Shown here piece by piece: positions 34,901 to 49,900 of a stretch of DNA of 64,000 nucleotides. The stretch is from assembly GCA_964034945.1 (NCBI GenBank), contig OZ035960.1, forward strand, positions 110,925,324-110,989,323, in the 5' to 3' direction. The translations under genes and the position numbers were made by a program. Under the pieces are notes generated by a model that saw only the letters and a program-made list of their open reading frames with translations, ran no database searches and had not been told where the DNA came from. Positions within the stretch are counted from its first letter, which is position 1; every line of letters begins with the position of its first letter. The DNA is from Chrysopilus asiliformis. Lineage: Eukaryota > Arthropoda > Insecta > Diptera > Rhagionidae.

Positions 34901-37900
34901 TTGAAAAAGCACTTGAGGTCACACTAACTACTGATTCCATATCGGAATCCCCGAAATCCCCCATGAAATCCTTATCGGGTGATAGTGAATGTCGCGGTCT
35001 CATCCGGGATTCCATCGAATGGAGATCACTATCTGATAGGCCGGTATAGTGTCGTTCCCAACCGCCCATACCAGTACTTCGATACGTCGCTTGGTGGTGC
35101 GGCTGTCGTGATCGATGTCGTCCGAATCGACCAACAACTCTCTCCTCAAACTCATGGCCCAAACGGTCACGAATCATTGCGCTCCGTGAAGTTTGTGGTA
35201 CCTGAAATATAATAATTTTTAATTATTGGCTCGGTAAGCAATAACTTTGGGTCAATTATAATAATGTCAGTTACGATTTGTATAAATAATAGACTATCAT
35301 AATTTAAGTGCAACTCTGGCGCTAAAGCGTGATTAGGGCTTTTAAATTTTTATCTACAGGATATTGTGTAGGTTGGCTTAAGACTTAAATAAATTGCATC
35401 GCTTTGATAGTCTGAAAATAAAATGAAATAATAATAAACTGAAAAGGTTGTGAAAAAGGCTAAATGCGCTAATTTGTTTGAAGTGTAGTTGCATTAGAAG
35501 ATATTTTGTTAGAGATTTGTTGCCATTTGGACAAGTAAAGCTCCCTGCCATTTTGTACTTTATGTTATCTGTTATACAGCATAAAATGGGACTTCACGTC
35601 AAATGGATGGCGAATAGAATATGAAACCACTATTTGTAACAGTCTTTATAAATACACGTCCCGTTTTAAGGACATTCTTGAAAACAGGTTGATCTCTTTA
35701 CAAAAATTTGGTATGAAACTTCAACACATCAATCGTAACGGTTTTTTAACGAAACGAGACACGAACATGACGCGAATAACTACAGACCTGTGGCAGTTGT
35801 CTCTTTTTCGGTGATCCCGTCGGTGTGGCAGTTGCGGAACGAGATTGAAAACGTGGCGTATATGAATGTATTGGAAGAACTGGATAATCAATATAACGAT
35901 CATCTGGTGGTGATAATGAACCACGACGAGGACTATTACTACGATGATGATGATGATGGTGATGATAATTTTCGCTTGGAGCAGCAGAATGACTACGTTG
36001 ATTTAGGCTCATGCCACCACCATCATTTCGTCGAGGATATATGGAAGAAGAAGATTGTTGCTAAAAAAAACAGTAATAAAAATAAAAAATTTAATATGTT
36101 ACGAATGATGTTTAATATTGCAGCATCGTAAAATTTACTTGGTTATGATAGCTTTGACCAATACCGGATACTGTTCGATAATCACGTGCTACCATTCCTG
36201 CTACTCTCTTGCGTCCCTGAGGTGACATATCACGACGCGAACGCCGTTCATGTAGTTCGATCTGAAATATTTGCGAGCAGAACGGAAACTTCTATTAGTG
36301 TCTAGAAGCATTACAGAGTGAACTAGAGATTAACTGAAATTCTGTTAGAGATCAATTGTCATTTGGCCCAACCTATGCACCATTATTATGGTGCATAAAG
36401 CATACGAAATGGCAGTTGACTCATTTTTTTATTAGAAAATATCAATTTGATCTGTCTTTTTTTACTTTTAACTATTTTTAAGCATTGTACCTACTTCATG
36501 TATATACAATTAATAAAATTCATTTGAAATACGTCTACACTAATTACTTAGAAGCTTTAAAACTATATCCGAAATATGTGTAATTTAAAAATAATTTACT
36601 GCTTGAAGACATTTAGAGTAAATAGTTTTCAGCAGCTGAGAGAAAAAATCAACGAAATAAAATTGTGAAATAAAAAAAATGCTGGCAAGCTTTAATATAC
36701 AGATAGTTAAGAATAAATAGTTATAGATTAATAAGCATAAAAGCACTGTTTCATTCCCAAAATTACATAAGGTTAAATATTATTTTTTTTTCTAAATTTT
36801 AGTGTAGATAACGTAAAAAAATTGTTTTAAATAATAAAATTAAGAAAATATTGTAAAAAGTAATGTTTTGAAAATATATAAAAAGAAATACCAGTCATTG
36901 TAATAAGAGAATAGTAGTCCTTTTACCTTTATATCAATATTTACATTGTTTTTTGTTATCAACAAAACAACAAAGTGTTTTATGTGTTTGTGTACAATTC
37001 ATAATTTCTCTCTTATATTTTTATTAAAATTAAACCTATGATTAACATTTTATATATATATACTCGTTTTTTTATTGATTTAAGTGAAATGTGCAGATTT
37101 TATTTGTTAACATAGTAAAATATCTGTTTTTTTAATGGAAATTATCTTTATTTAAGATAAATATGCCTTTTTTGATTTGTAAATATATTTTTTTTCTAGT
37201 TCTGCTGTAAAAAAAGACTATAAAAAAGTTGTTATAAAAGAATACATTTATAAACAGAATAAAAAGCGACAAGAGCTAAATTCAGTTGTAAATTGAAAAT
37301 TAGAGAGTTTCGTTTTCAAAAGAAATCAAAATGTAACATAGAAAATATTTAAAATGAAAGAAAACACTTAAAAATCATAAAAGCAGCGTTTTTTGTTATC
37401 TGAGCTCGATCTTTTTATTCCACAGAACAGAATATTATAACCCCTCGTATGTTCACATTGGTTAAAAGAGTCCGCCTAACTAGGACAGAAACTGTCAAAA
37501 TTAAGGTTAGGTGAGGTAACGAGGATGCCTTTCTAACCTTTCTTTACCTTAAATTTGACAGTTTCTGTCCTAGTTAGGCGAACTATTTCAACCAAAGTCA
37601 ACAATTTCACATGGAATTACTTGCCGAAACTAGGATCGCGTGGAACGTGGACTTCAGATTTCATTTTTCCACAATCACATTTTTTTTTTTAAATTCTAAA
37701 CCAAGTACTAAAACTTTTTTTAATCTTACTTCTCTTAGGCATCATCCAGGCGATTCGATTTACTCATCAAATTTGCTTGATGGATGTCAAATAAAATAGA
37801 CCGGTAAAACACTGGATTGAGGCATCTCAGCGATTCATTCTATTTGAAATCAAGTAAATTTGACAAATAAATTGAAATTGGATCGTCTAGGTGAGGTTTT

Positions 37901-40900
37901 GTGAAAAATTTCAGCAATTTCATCCTGCCCGCTTTGTCCAGAAAAAAAATCGCAAACTTTTATGACGCAACTCTATTTTTGAGGTTATAACGTTTTGTTA
38001 AAGAGACGAAAACAGATTATGAAAAAACGCGCTTCATATTGAAATAATATTATTTGATAAATCAACCAAGTTTAATTGCAATAACAAGACCTGAATCCGT
38101 TTTTTGCACCAGTCTTTCATCAATATTTATTTGAAAAATAAATTGAGTTCGTTAATTGAAAAACGCAAAATTCCCTTATATAGCACACTCTATCGGTCGG
38201 TTTTCAAAACAGTGAACAACCAAATAGATTTGCTTGATTCAATAAATTCGCGGGATTAGCTGTCCTGCAGAGTACCAGCGTTAAAAATTATTGCATTTAA
38301 ACTTGTTGACGATAGAACAAAAGAAATGATTGAAACTTCAACATTTACGGCTCGTTATATTTTTTTGTGCATCATACATTAAAATCCAATTCGAAAAACG
38401 AACCAAAACATCAAAAATGACTTTTATTTCGACAAAATTTTGATCAAGATTTTTAAGTTTCTAATTTTTATTGGTCAGTTAAGAAAAAAAAACATTTAAA
38501 GAAAACGTGATGAAAAATTTAAAATGTTTTTTGATAAAAAAAAAAATCTTATATACATCCACCGATCCGGAATGTGTTTACCTCAGGCGGTGGACTCGAA
38601 GAGCTTCCTAATGACGAAATACTGGCACCATCTCGGCCAGCTGTAATTCCATCGATGTCACACTCGGATGTTGTGTCCGAGTCACTCAGTCGTGATGTGG
38701 TACTTGGCGGTGATAAGTGATCAGTTGGAGTGAGAACCATTTCCATTTCATTAGGATCATCTCTACGCAACTAAAATTTTTTTTGTTTTGTTATTTTAAA
38801 GTTTTTTTTATCATAGTATTTGCAAATTTTTTTATTGACAAAATAAATTGTTTTCCGATGTTTTTTTTATAATTTTTTTGTTTTTAATTTCTTTTAGGTG
38901 TTTTTTGGGAGACAAAAATGTGTAGAAAATGTTTTGTTCAATTTTTTTGTTTGTTAAATTGCAGGAATCATGGTGATTATTGTTAAATAGAAATTCACGT
39001 GTTGCAAAACAGTACTTAAGTGTGGTTGGGATAAATGAAAAATGAAAACCTAACCTTATTAGAGTTACGCTCTAGATTTGTGTGGATTAATTCGCCTAAG
39101 TTGAACTTAACCGTTTCCATATAGCAAATATAGAGAATTCAGTAATATTTGAATTACCGGCTTGAATTTTTTTTGGACCAAATCAATTAATCGAATTTAA
39201 GTTTTATGTGCAGTAGGCGCAAAGAACCCTTTTTGCAGCGGCGCTGCGATTATGACTTCTACTCCAAAATACACTGAACCATACTTTTGAGGAGTAAAAT
39301 TCAAAACTTTTTGGTGCCTGATGGACTCTAGTACCAATAAATTACCACAGATGGAAATCATATTTTCCAGGTTGTAACGCATGAAATCAATAATAGGGGT
39401 GTTCACTTCATATCGTAAAACCTTCAAAAGCGTCGCAAACTGGGCCAAAAACTCGCTCTGCGATGCTTGCGAAAGTTTTGCGAGGTGAAGCGACCTACCC
39501 CTAATATTATTTTGTATTTCGTTTCGATTGTTGTTTCGAAATCGATTTATTATGCTTGGGGTAAGAAGTACTCTGGAATATACTCCGACGTAAATGGAAC
39601 ACCGCCAGTATTGTTCGAAACAACTCACCGGCGCAGTTTAAGTTCAACTTAAGTAAATTTTCAGCCTATCTGCGCTTGTTTAAGTGGAGTTCAACTTTGT
39701 AAGTGGCCGCGGTAAGCGCAAATAGTTCCAAGAAAAATCAAACAAACTACATTAGTTTAAAAATTATAAACTAAAGAATAGTTTTTAAATTTAATCATTT
39801 CTTTATTACTTTGATGCATAATTTTTCGAAATTTCACTTTTGTATCAGTTTTTTTTAGATTATTAGAGAATATGATGCAATTCAGAAAATTGACGTTTTT
39901 ACTCGTTCAATTTTTCTATAAACCGCAGCAAGGGTGCTGAATTTTCATGGTTATTTTTCGAATTGAGCTATCAAGGCAAATAAAATATATGAAAAAAGGT
40001 TTAAAGTAAGTAATAAAACTCTTTTGAATCACAATTCTTGCAACCAAACAAAAATTTTATACGAAAAGTTTTAATAATAAGTGCCTTTGTTGCCGGCATT
40101 TCTCGCACTTTCAAATTAAATCTTTCAAAGCCGGTTTTTTAAGGACACCATCTTTTCAAAATAAAGGAAATCATAAATAGATTAGAAGATTTAAATGAAA
40201 AAAATAGGAAAGGCAACAGGAATCCGTGTAGATCGCCTTTTTAGAATTTTGCACAACGAAAAAATTTTAAGGTTGTGTTCAAAATCAAATTAGAAAACTT
40301 AAAAAGAGTTAAACGAAAAGACTAGGAAAGCGTGTTGTTATTTATTGAAACAGAACTTTCATATAAAATTTTGCTTTTTTACAAATATGTTAAATCAGTT
40401 AATATAGAAAAATAAATTAAATAACTCAAACTATTAGGAAATTTAATCCATTATCACATATCAATAGGGTGGCCATGTTTTTTTTGTCCGAGTCCGCGAC
40501 GGAGTGATGAAACCGAAATTTTTAATGCGTCGCAATTAATCGAAAAGGTTGAAATAATTTAAACCAAAAAAAGTGATTTTTTTTATCAATTTTTATGATA
40601 TTTTCTTCCTTTTGAACACTGAAGAAGTTGCAGGCAAAACTTTTAGGAAGAAATATACGTTATAATCAATTATATTATAATAAAATGCACCACACGCGAT
40701 TTTTTTTAAATAAAAACACGATAAAGATAGAAAAACTTCACCGCAGATGAAAATTTTCGGTTTCAAGATTAAATCAAGTAATATTTCGGTACGTTGGGAC
40801 AACATGCCAGAATGCGGAACTAGCCCGGCGAATCCGGGACGTATGGTCACCCTACATATCAAGTATAAGGAGAGGATATGAAAATTTCATCTGTTTACAT

Positions 40901-43900
40901 GATTTAACAAAATTTTACAGCAAAATTATAATTTAGGCACTTTCGAATACAGTGAAACACCGGTTTATGAACACGTCGATTTATGAACAACTTCCAAAAA
41001 CGGATTAAGTGCACAATTCGAGGTTCCACTGTAAGTTTTTTCTAATTTTCATTCAAAAGTTTTTGAAAAAAAATTAGATATTCTTTATTGTTCTAAGATT
41101 AATTTCTGGGCAAAAAAAACATTATTTTGATAGAAAAAAAAAATAAAATAAAACCTCAGAAAATATTTTTTTTAATAATATGAAATTTAAAAAAAGAAAA
41201 GCAGTGAAATCTGTAAAATGTTGTGATCCGTTTTTTCTTTCTTTTATTTAAACTGGGTTAAATAATAAACCTTTATTGATAATAAATATTATTGTTAAAC
41301 ATACGATATGACTCGGTGAGTCCTGATGCGGGTGTAACGTATACCATTCGGCTTCATCGTCAAGTGAGTGGGAGACCAAATCGATTACAATTTCACCGAG
41401 AAAATCATTAGCACCGTAACGTACGTAATCCCAAACGGTTATCTAAAAACAAAATATTCGTATGTTAGATTAAATCGTAATTTTCAAAAGATCGAATCCT
41501 CTAAAACAATGTTTTTTTTTCATTTCCCGTAATCAAAATGCAATTTATGAAGAATTTCTGTGGGGATCCACACATATTTTTCGCAGAAGGATCTAAAATT
41601 TGGAATTGTACCACTGTGCTCCCAGACAATTAAGACTTTCATACATCCTGAATTATGGAGTTCTGCCGGACAGATTAAAATGACGATTTTTTAAATCAAA
41701 AGCTGCAATCTTGTAGTGTTCGACAAAAAACTAAAAAAACGCGATTTTAAATTTCTCTTGAACGTTACTAAAATAATGTTATTTTCTCATCAGCTGTTGG
41801 GTATCTAAGGGTATCTAAGGTCCCGTTTACACGGTTGTGTAACATGAATACTTTAATTCCCCAACGAGGGATCCCCATTTTAGCATTCTTCTATTTTTTT
41901 ATATACGACAAATCTCTATATTATTATTCCCTGCTTACCTCAACAAAACGATTGTTTAGGTCGGCTCGCCTTAAGCCTGCATAAAAAAATGTTTGTCCCC
42001 AACGAGGTTCACTAGTACTAGCTAAAGTTTTTGTTCTTCGCTTCGATTTATTACCACGATCAGGTAAAAGGAACACCTGCAAAATAAAGTTTTTAAAAAA
42101 TTACAAAAGACAAAAAAAAAAGTATCAATAATTCCTGTAGAAGCGGAAGTCACCAGTTTAGATTTCAGGATTTTGCGTTCACACTATTTTTGATCCGAAA
42201 AAAACCTCGATTTCCGAATTTTCCTCTATCGATCCCATAAAACTACTTTATAAAAAGATTTTATCAATTTGTGATTTTTTCAAATTTTTTTTTTATTCAA
42301 AGAAATTTAGATTTAAAAAAGTTTAAACCCCTGAGTTCTCGATTTTGAAAAAAATATATCCGATTCTCGCCATAAAAATCTAAACAGAATTGGTCAACGG
42401 AGCGCGAAAATAAAGCCTTTTTTAATTGTTTTTTTTTTTCGCTTTTTATACCCGTATGGTGAAACCAAAGGGTATATTAACTTTGCCTTACCGTTTGTAA
42501 CGCCAAGATCCCGTCATCACACACAAAAATGAATTACACCAGTGTGTTTAGAATGATAAAAAAAATTGAATTTTGCATGTCCGTCCGTCTGTCTGTCCGT
42601 CTGTCTGTCCGTCTGTCTGTCCGTCTGTCCGTCTGTCCGTCTGTCCGTCTGTCTGTCCGTCTGTCTGTGGGGCGGATTGCGGGCGCACGGATTGAGCTAG
42701 AGACTTGAAATTTTGCTCAGATTCGTTTTTCGTAAAATGCGAGGCTAAGTTCGTTAATGGGCAAAATTGGACCATTAGGGGGGGTACCCCCCATACGAAC
42801 GAAAACGTTTTTTGCAAATATCTCAAAAACAGTACATGTTATCAAAAAAGTGCAAGAACAAAAGTTATTTAGAATATTATTCTACATAAAACTCCCATAC
42901 ATCAAAATCCGATTGGAACAAGTTTTAAAAAAATCTTATTGGAAAATTTGAATTCAAATGAAATTTTGATACGCCGTTCAATTAAATCACCATACGGGTT
43001 TTCAATAATTGCCAGATTGGCAATTATAGCTTTTGTTATGTTTTCATTTTAAAAATGCATCCAAAAATTATAATCCGATTTTACTCTAGACTCATGTCTT
43101 TCGGCATTTGCGGCCATGCACTTTCGCCCATGGACTTTCGGCTATACGGCAAGTTTTCGAACGTTTTCTTTCCCGATTTTTGTTAACTTCGCGATTTTGT
43201 CAAATCTTTATTCTCACGTTTTCTGCGCAACAGCCCCCTTCAAAAATTTTTCATCGGGTTATCAGTGTTGCCAGTATTTCAACTATATTCCACCAAATAT
43301 AAATCTGTATTAACTTACAATTAACTTACAAATTTCGTAACTGGATCAAAGTTTATCCAAATAATACCTAAACTGGTGCCTCTACACAAGAAGAATATAA
43401 AATTCAAATTACTTTTGCGTAAGGATTTCTAGCAGCCCCATTTGAACGTAACGTTAAACCCGTCGCACAAACGAGAGTCACAATCAATTGTAGGGTTGCC
43501 GTTTCATAACCTAATTTTACTTGAACACGACCATCCACATTTGGATCGTGGTGGGTGGATGGACCGGCCGGAACCAAGCGTTGCTGCGTATAACGGCCGG
43601 AAGATGTGGCCGGACAAGTTTGGCGCCCAGCCGCGTGTAAATCGGGCGAACCGGGCGATGTTATCAGTACACTTGGCTTATCACGGTGCACTTCGATTGC
43701 ATCTGCTGTGAGAATTGAAATTTAAAAAAAATAAATATTAGTAGGATGTTCATCATGAGAATATGGTATTTAAAAAAAAATACAAATGTAGAAAATAATT
43801 GAAATTAAACTGAACTTAAAGGAAAGAAATAAAATACAGCTTTTCAAATAAAATATTTTTAAATATTTGACAGATTTCTGTTTTGTTTACGTGTATGTGT

Positions 43901-46900
43901 GTGTGTGTGGGTATTTGTTGATATTGTCATATTATATATAGTTGTATTATTCATATATTCGGGGTGATTTTGAAGTGAAAAAAAAACCCATAGCATATTC
44001 CATGTTTTCTATGTTCGAAATAAAATTGTTGCTCCCATTTGTCTTTTTCTATGTTTCACATTTTTGCTTGAGTTGCTTTTTGAAGGACCTTTGTGGCTTC
44101 AATTATTTTTTTTTTCATATTGATCAGATAACATCACACACAACTATACACACACGCACACACATCTACATAGAAAGTTATTAAATAAATGTATAAGAAA
44201 ATAAATAAAACCGTTCGCTTTTTTTTTTAAATATCGATTGACGAAGCACAAATCATATTTTCATTTTATTTAATTTAATTTTATTTTCTATTTTGTTTCT
44301 CAAATCAAATCACTTTTTTTTATATATTTGTGATTGGATTGTTAAAGGTATAGCCAGTTTTGTTTTTGTACCTGTTCTATATCTCGTCGGTGAGTGTGAT
44401 TGTCGCCAGGAGGCCTGGGCAGCTCTTCGACTCGCTGCGATTGATCTCGAAACGATTAATTCGACCTGTGGCTCATGTCTACTATCAGCGATTATATCGT
44501 AAACTTCTTGGCCAGTTTTATTATGCAACGAATGACCATTCCATTCAATCACTTCATCGCCTAGGATTTAAAATACGTTTTTTTGTTCTTTGTTTGCTTT
44601 CTCAAAATTTTTATTTTAAAGTGCTTTTTAGGTACGAAAAAAATCATTTCTAGAAATCATAAGTTGTTCTTAAGCACAGTTTTTTTTACAATTTTTCTTT
44701 GGAATTTTTCATAGACATACTACATTTTAATACATATTTGAAAGTACAGTGAGAGCTTTTATTGAGTACATCTCCGATATACAGACTAGAGAGCGTATAA
44801 TCTAGAGAGTGGACAATCTCATATAATAGACTGTCCTACTGAGTATTAAGTTCAATTAGAAAAGTCTAGAATAGACCAGTTAGAATAGTTTTTTCACCAC
44901 CACTTTTTTGATACCTTTAACTCGGCGGCCATTTTTACCATTGACCACGTTCTAGAATCTAGATGATAGGCTCTCTAATATCGACAGGCCCCTAAATGAA
45001 AACATGTACTTTAACTGAATTTGTAATCCTAGTATTACAATTTCTGATAAACGGAGGCGTCGCAAAAGTGGACAAACATTTTGCGACCGCCAATGTCCGC
45101 TCATAGAAGCTTTCACTGTTTTACAATTGGATTTAATTGGTTTGTTTAAACTAAAACACAAACCCTTTAAAATGTGAAAAAAATTGGAAAATTTCTTATA
45201 AAATATTCATTTATGCTACTCAACATGAATAAAAACTTATATCTGACAAGATATGGGGTGAAATCGTGTAAGGTGATAAGTGATAGTGACTGTCACCTAT
45301 CATATTTTCGGACTCCAATAATATGACAACTGTCCAAATGTTGGCCCAAATTTCCGAATAAAAACGACAACTCAATAAGAATGCTATTACATTGCGATTT
45401 CATTTTGATCAAAATTTGTTCAAATTTTCACATTACCCAGTTCCAAAAAGTTGAGGGGTGATGGTCACTATAATTTGTCGGCGTCCATGGTCTCCGGAAC
45501 AGAAATTCTGTTACATCAAAAGTATTAACACGTTGACTGCCATCATGGAAACGAAAAAATCGGGTCCCAGAGGCCAGTCGATTTTTTTAATGAATCTCCT
45601 TGAATTGATATTATTTTTATAAATTTCCAAGATATATCGCAATATACCGCTTGTGGTTCCACATCAAAGAATTCGTAGACCAAATATCAAAAAACGTTTG
45701 CTAGGCCGTATATTATTTTTTCCATAAGTTTTATAGAGTTTTGCCTTATGAAAAACGCATAGGGACTAAATTTCCATATCAACTCTCCTAATTTATTTTA
45801 TCATTTTATGCGAAACACTTTTTCAATTATGTAAAAATCAGAGCATGTCCTAAAAAGATAGTATCCTTTTAGTACTCAATCAAGGTATAATTTTCCAGGC
45901 ACTTGTAAAAATGTTCCATTTGGAACCTACTTGCACGCACTCGCAAGTAGGTTCCAGATGGAACATCTTTACAAGTACCTGTAAAATTATACCTTGATTA
46001 AGTACTAAACACAAAAATCCGTATGGAAAACGCATATAGTTTCTAGAACTAAACTCTCAATATTAAAGAACGACAACCATAACGACTCTATTTGGTATTT
46101 AATGCTTTTCAATTCAGTTTGAATATTATTTAAAATTCTAACCTAATCCGAGAAAATATAGGGTTGCAATGTTAGATTCCATCTTAATACCATTCCACTC
46201 AACTTGCTTTACGAAATGAGTAGTGATAGTTGCTGCTTGGTGTTAACGACATCATCCGTATAGCTTGCTATCACGGCCTCTGCTGTTGATGGGTTTCAAC
46301 GTAAAAACCTTATAAATGTTGTAATTCATCCGTGGTTCGCAATCCATGTAAAACTGTAGGTGCGAAGTAGGAAGAAATTGTTATGAAACCGCAATTGAGG
46401 CTCTTCGAGAGCTGTAGCGCCGAGGATGATGATTAATACCATTGCATAAGGTGCAATTTTAAGGTTTTCAATTCATATTAAAATGGGAGAATGGTTGCAA
46501 TAAGACCCAGACTTTGGATAAGCTAGACAAATTTTCTGATAGCTTAAGATTTTGAGCTTATGCAACATCCGTCGAAGTGTTCCTTGCTTGATTTAATTTT
46601 GTTTTTGAACATACTTAAATTTTTTGTGAATAACCTTGTTTTGTGAAAATGGCGTACGGTAAACTGGGGCGAATTCGGCATTGGAACAAATTCGGCAATG
46701 CTATGTTCATTATGAAAAAAGCTTCATGTTCCCTTACTTTCCGCTTACATTCGATCATAATTTTAGATATTTTGAACGATCACTATCTTAAATAAATTAC
46801 ATTTCTCAGATCTTTTTAATAAAAATATATTAATATTTGTCTATTTTTACACCTTTTTTTTAAAATTTTAAATACCTCTGAAATCTAATACAATACTGGT

Positions 46901-49900
46901 TATCAAAATTACTCTCGGGGCAACAAAAATTAACCTAACATTTCGAGGATAACCTAAAAATAAATTTCTATATTGTTAAAACTTTAACTAAACGTTTTGA
47001 TTTAAAAAATAAATGAAATATTAAAGTATCTTCTGTTTTCAAATTGAAAATTGCTTCAGAAAAAACTGTGCTTTGTTAAGAACAACATCTATTAAGCTTA
47101 ACATATAGAAATAACATCAAAGCATAAAAAAATATTTTATATAAAAAATACAATAAAATAAAAAAAGGTCACATTGAAATATTTAATTTAAGGGATTGGG
47201 GATTTATTTAACATTATTTTTTTTTTAAATTCAACTAATTAAAAAAAAAAATACAAAATAAAAATATTTTCGTATATGATGTTGTTTACCTGCTTTAATA
47301 TGTCCTTCAAGGTCAGCTATTGATCCTCTTTTAACTTTTTCAACAATAGCTCCACGTGCACCACCACTATTTGGACCACTACCACCACCAATGATGCCAC
47401 TACCACTTGTATTGAGATAGTGAAGTGGCTGACCACCGATTACCTTAAGTCCTAGAATATCTTCGCCATCGTAATTTTTTCTTAATATCATATGACCAAT
47501 CATTCGAGTACCATCGGCTGATACTTGCCAATTAACCGGATTCTAAATTAAAAAATATTTTGATGGTTTTTTTTTAAATTCCAATAATGTCCCGTTATAA
47601 CGGTAACATAAACTTCATGTTGTTGTGTTTGATATTTTACAATTTTGAAAAAAAATTACTTGAGATTTTTTAAAATTTTGTGCGTTGCCATTATATATAT
47701 ATAGACTTGAATTGCAATTATTTTCAAAATTTTACTCAAAAAAATCGTTAGGAAATTTCGTTTTTTTTACATAAATTTGAATTTACGTATATATATAATG
47801 CTATTGCTTCTAATTTTTACCAACATCGTTCTTGTGATAAATTTTTACACAAACAGTTTTTACACAGAAAAAAAACAAGTAAAAAAATCATAAAAATGAA
47901 ATTAAAATAAACAGATTTAATGCAATCTTTTCAAACATTGCACAGGAAGAAGAATATCTTAAAAACTAACAGGTTTACACTGGTATTAGTATTGACACGA
48001 AAATATCACTAGACATTTGACAAACATAGTTATGTGATAAAATATAAAACAATAACAAATGTATGAAAATTATAAGAAAAAAATTTAGCTCAACTGTAAC
48101 AGTTCGTCAGTGTTATAATTTATATTTGTTTTTCTTAAATTGCTTTTTTCTAATGTAATAAAAGTGAATATGTTTGACAGATACAAACACATAAAACAGG
48201 ACACATATTTATTAGTTTTCTGGTAAACTTTTATTTGTTAGAAACATAAAAATATTTTCTAAACAAAAATTGTGTGTAACTAAAATTTCTCTTTGTGTAT
48301 TGTTTAAGACTGGGAGGATATTATAAGAAAAATCAATATTTCGTTAGAATTGAGTTTATAAAACTAATTAAAATTATTTATCTACATTTCTAATTGCACT
48401 TCTACTTAATTGTTCTAATATTTAGCGTTTGCATGCAGTTCTACATTAATAATAGTTTTCTAAAAGAACTTTAAAAGCGATTTACATGAAGATAAATGCT
48501 TGATGCGCATATGATATTGTATATTTGAAAGTTTTAAAATTTTTTAGCATGTTTTAGATAAAGCTGCACCAATTTTTTGCTACATATTGTCATTTTAGAT
48601 ACAATCTTCACAATAATTCTTTTATATTTCAATGTATTTTTGAAATATAAAAAAAATTACTCATATAAACGAAAAAAATTGATTAACGAGATTTCATATA
48701 TTTATTTAAGTGGAAGATATGAACTATAATTGTAGTATAGAGTAGCGATAATCTTATAACAGAGTCTGTCTATTCACGGGTAAAAAAATCTATTGAAAAG
48801 TCAAAGTTTTACCATCTCTCGCTCAAGAGCAAATTCTTAACGCAAAATTCGCTCAAAAGCAAGTGCACCTGAATTCGTAATCCAGAGGATGTATTCCGCA
48901 GCCTAAATTGTAAAACACGCACGAGACTCTTATGTAATTTCCAAGTAAAAATGTATTAATGCATGACATATGTACTAGAATTTGACAGTCTCGAGTAGGG
49001 CGGTCCCACAGATATCCTACTATTAGATCGCTGCACTCGAACAATTCCATAGCAAAAATATGGGACAGCGTGACTATGGTTGTCTCATTTTGTCTTTGAA
49101 TTTTAGTGATGCCAGACGTTCGAATCAACAAACTCAATAACACTTGAATTATATGTTTTACGTCGAACTCATAAGACTTATACACGGTTTAGGGAATTGC
49201 ATATTCATGTATGTGGCAGCTCTGAATATTAACATGAATAATCGGTATAGGGATTGAATAATATTCCGTCGGGGACCTCCATAAGCATTTTTTTCCAGAA
49301 TTTTAATTTCCCAGAATTACTAGCTTTGTCCCTTTTTTCGTCATAGCTTTTTGACGTTTCAGTGGTCTATTTGAGATAGCAAATGGCTTGATCTAGTAGT
49401 AGGATATCAGTGGGCGGTCCGTGCTTTTCTTTAATATTTTTTCTCTTCGGAAATGGTTTTCAAAAATTAACAAAAATACAATAAATTCCAGCATTCGCAT
49501 TCGAATTCACTTTGCCCCCTCCCCTTACTCCCCCACCACTCGGTCTACTTTAATTGGGGATATGTTAGAGATGGACACGAATTTCCGACCAATCGGTTCG
49601 GTAGTTTTCCCGCGAAAGGGTAACATAGAGAAAAAACAAAGCTTCATATTATTTTACCCCTTTCCCTCACTCTCCCCTCTCCCTTACTCTCCCCTCTCCC
49701 TCACTCTCCCCTCTCCCATCATTTGTCCACATAAAAATTATTTCCATGGAACTCTTTATAAGATACAAAATTCCTATGAATTTCAAACCAATTTTTCTTT
49801 CTTTATCAACCGACATTTTATTTACTATCACCAATAGCCAAACACAATTCTGCCCCAAATTTCTATTAGTTTCCCGTTAACACATTTTGCAAAATCCGTC

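Noticed and set aside
35790..36131. 113-codon plus-strand frame rich in Asp and His
   Set aside because: Antisense shadow of the Rim exon 35788-36060.
39197..39628. 143-codon open frame on the minus strand between Rim exons
   Set aside because: No recognisable domain and no supporting splice context. Flanking TTAAGTTCAACTTAA motifs suggest repeat DNA rather than a gene; left unannotated.
42548..42826. Open frame with DGQTDGQTD repeats
   Set aside because: Translation of the CCGTCTGT microsatellite inside a transposon, not a protein gene.
46325..46345. Pol III B-box-like GGTTCGCAATCC in the SINE-like repeat
   Set aside because: One base too long, not conserved in the copy at 10200-10427, and no A-box at a suitable distance.
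49421..49837. 138-codon plus-strand open frame
   Set aside because: Runs through the CT-rich tandem repeat and has no protein character.
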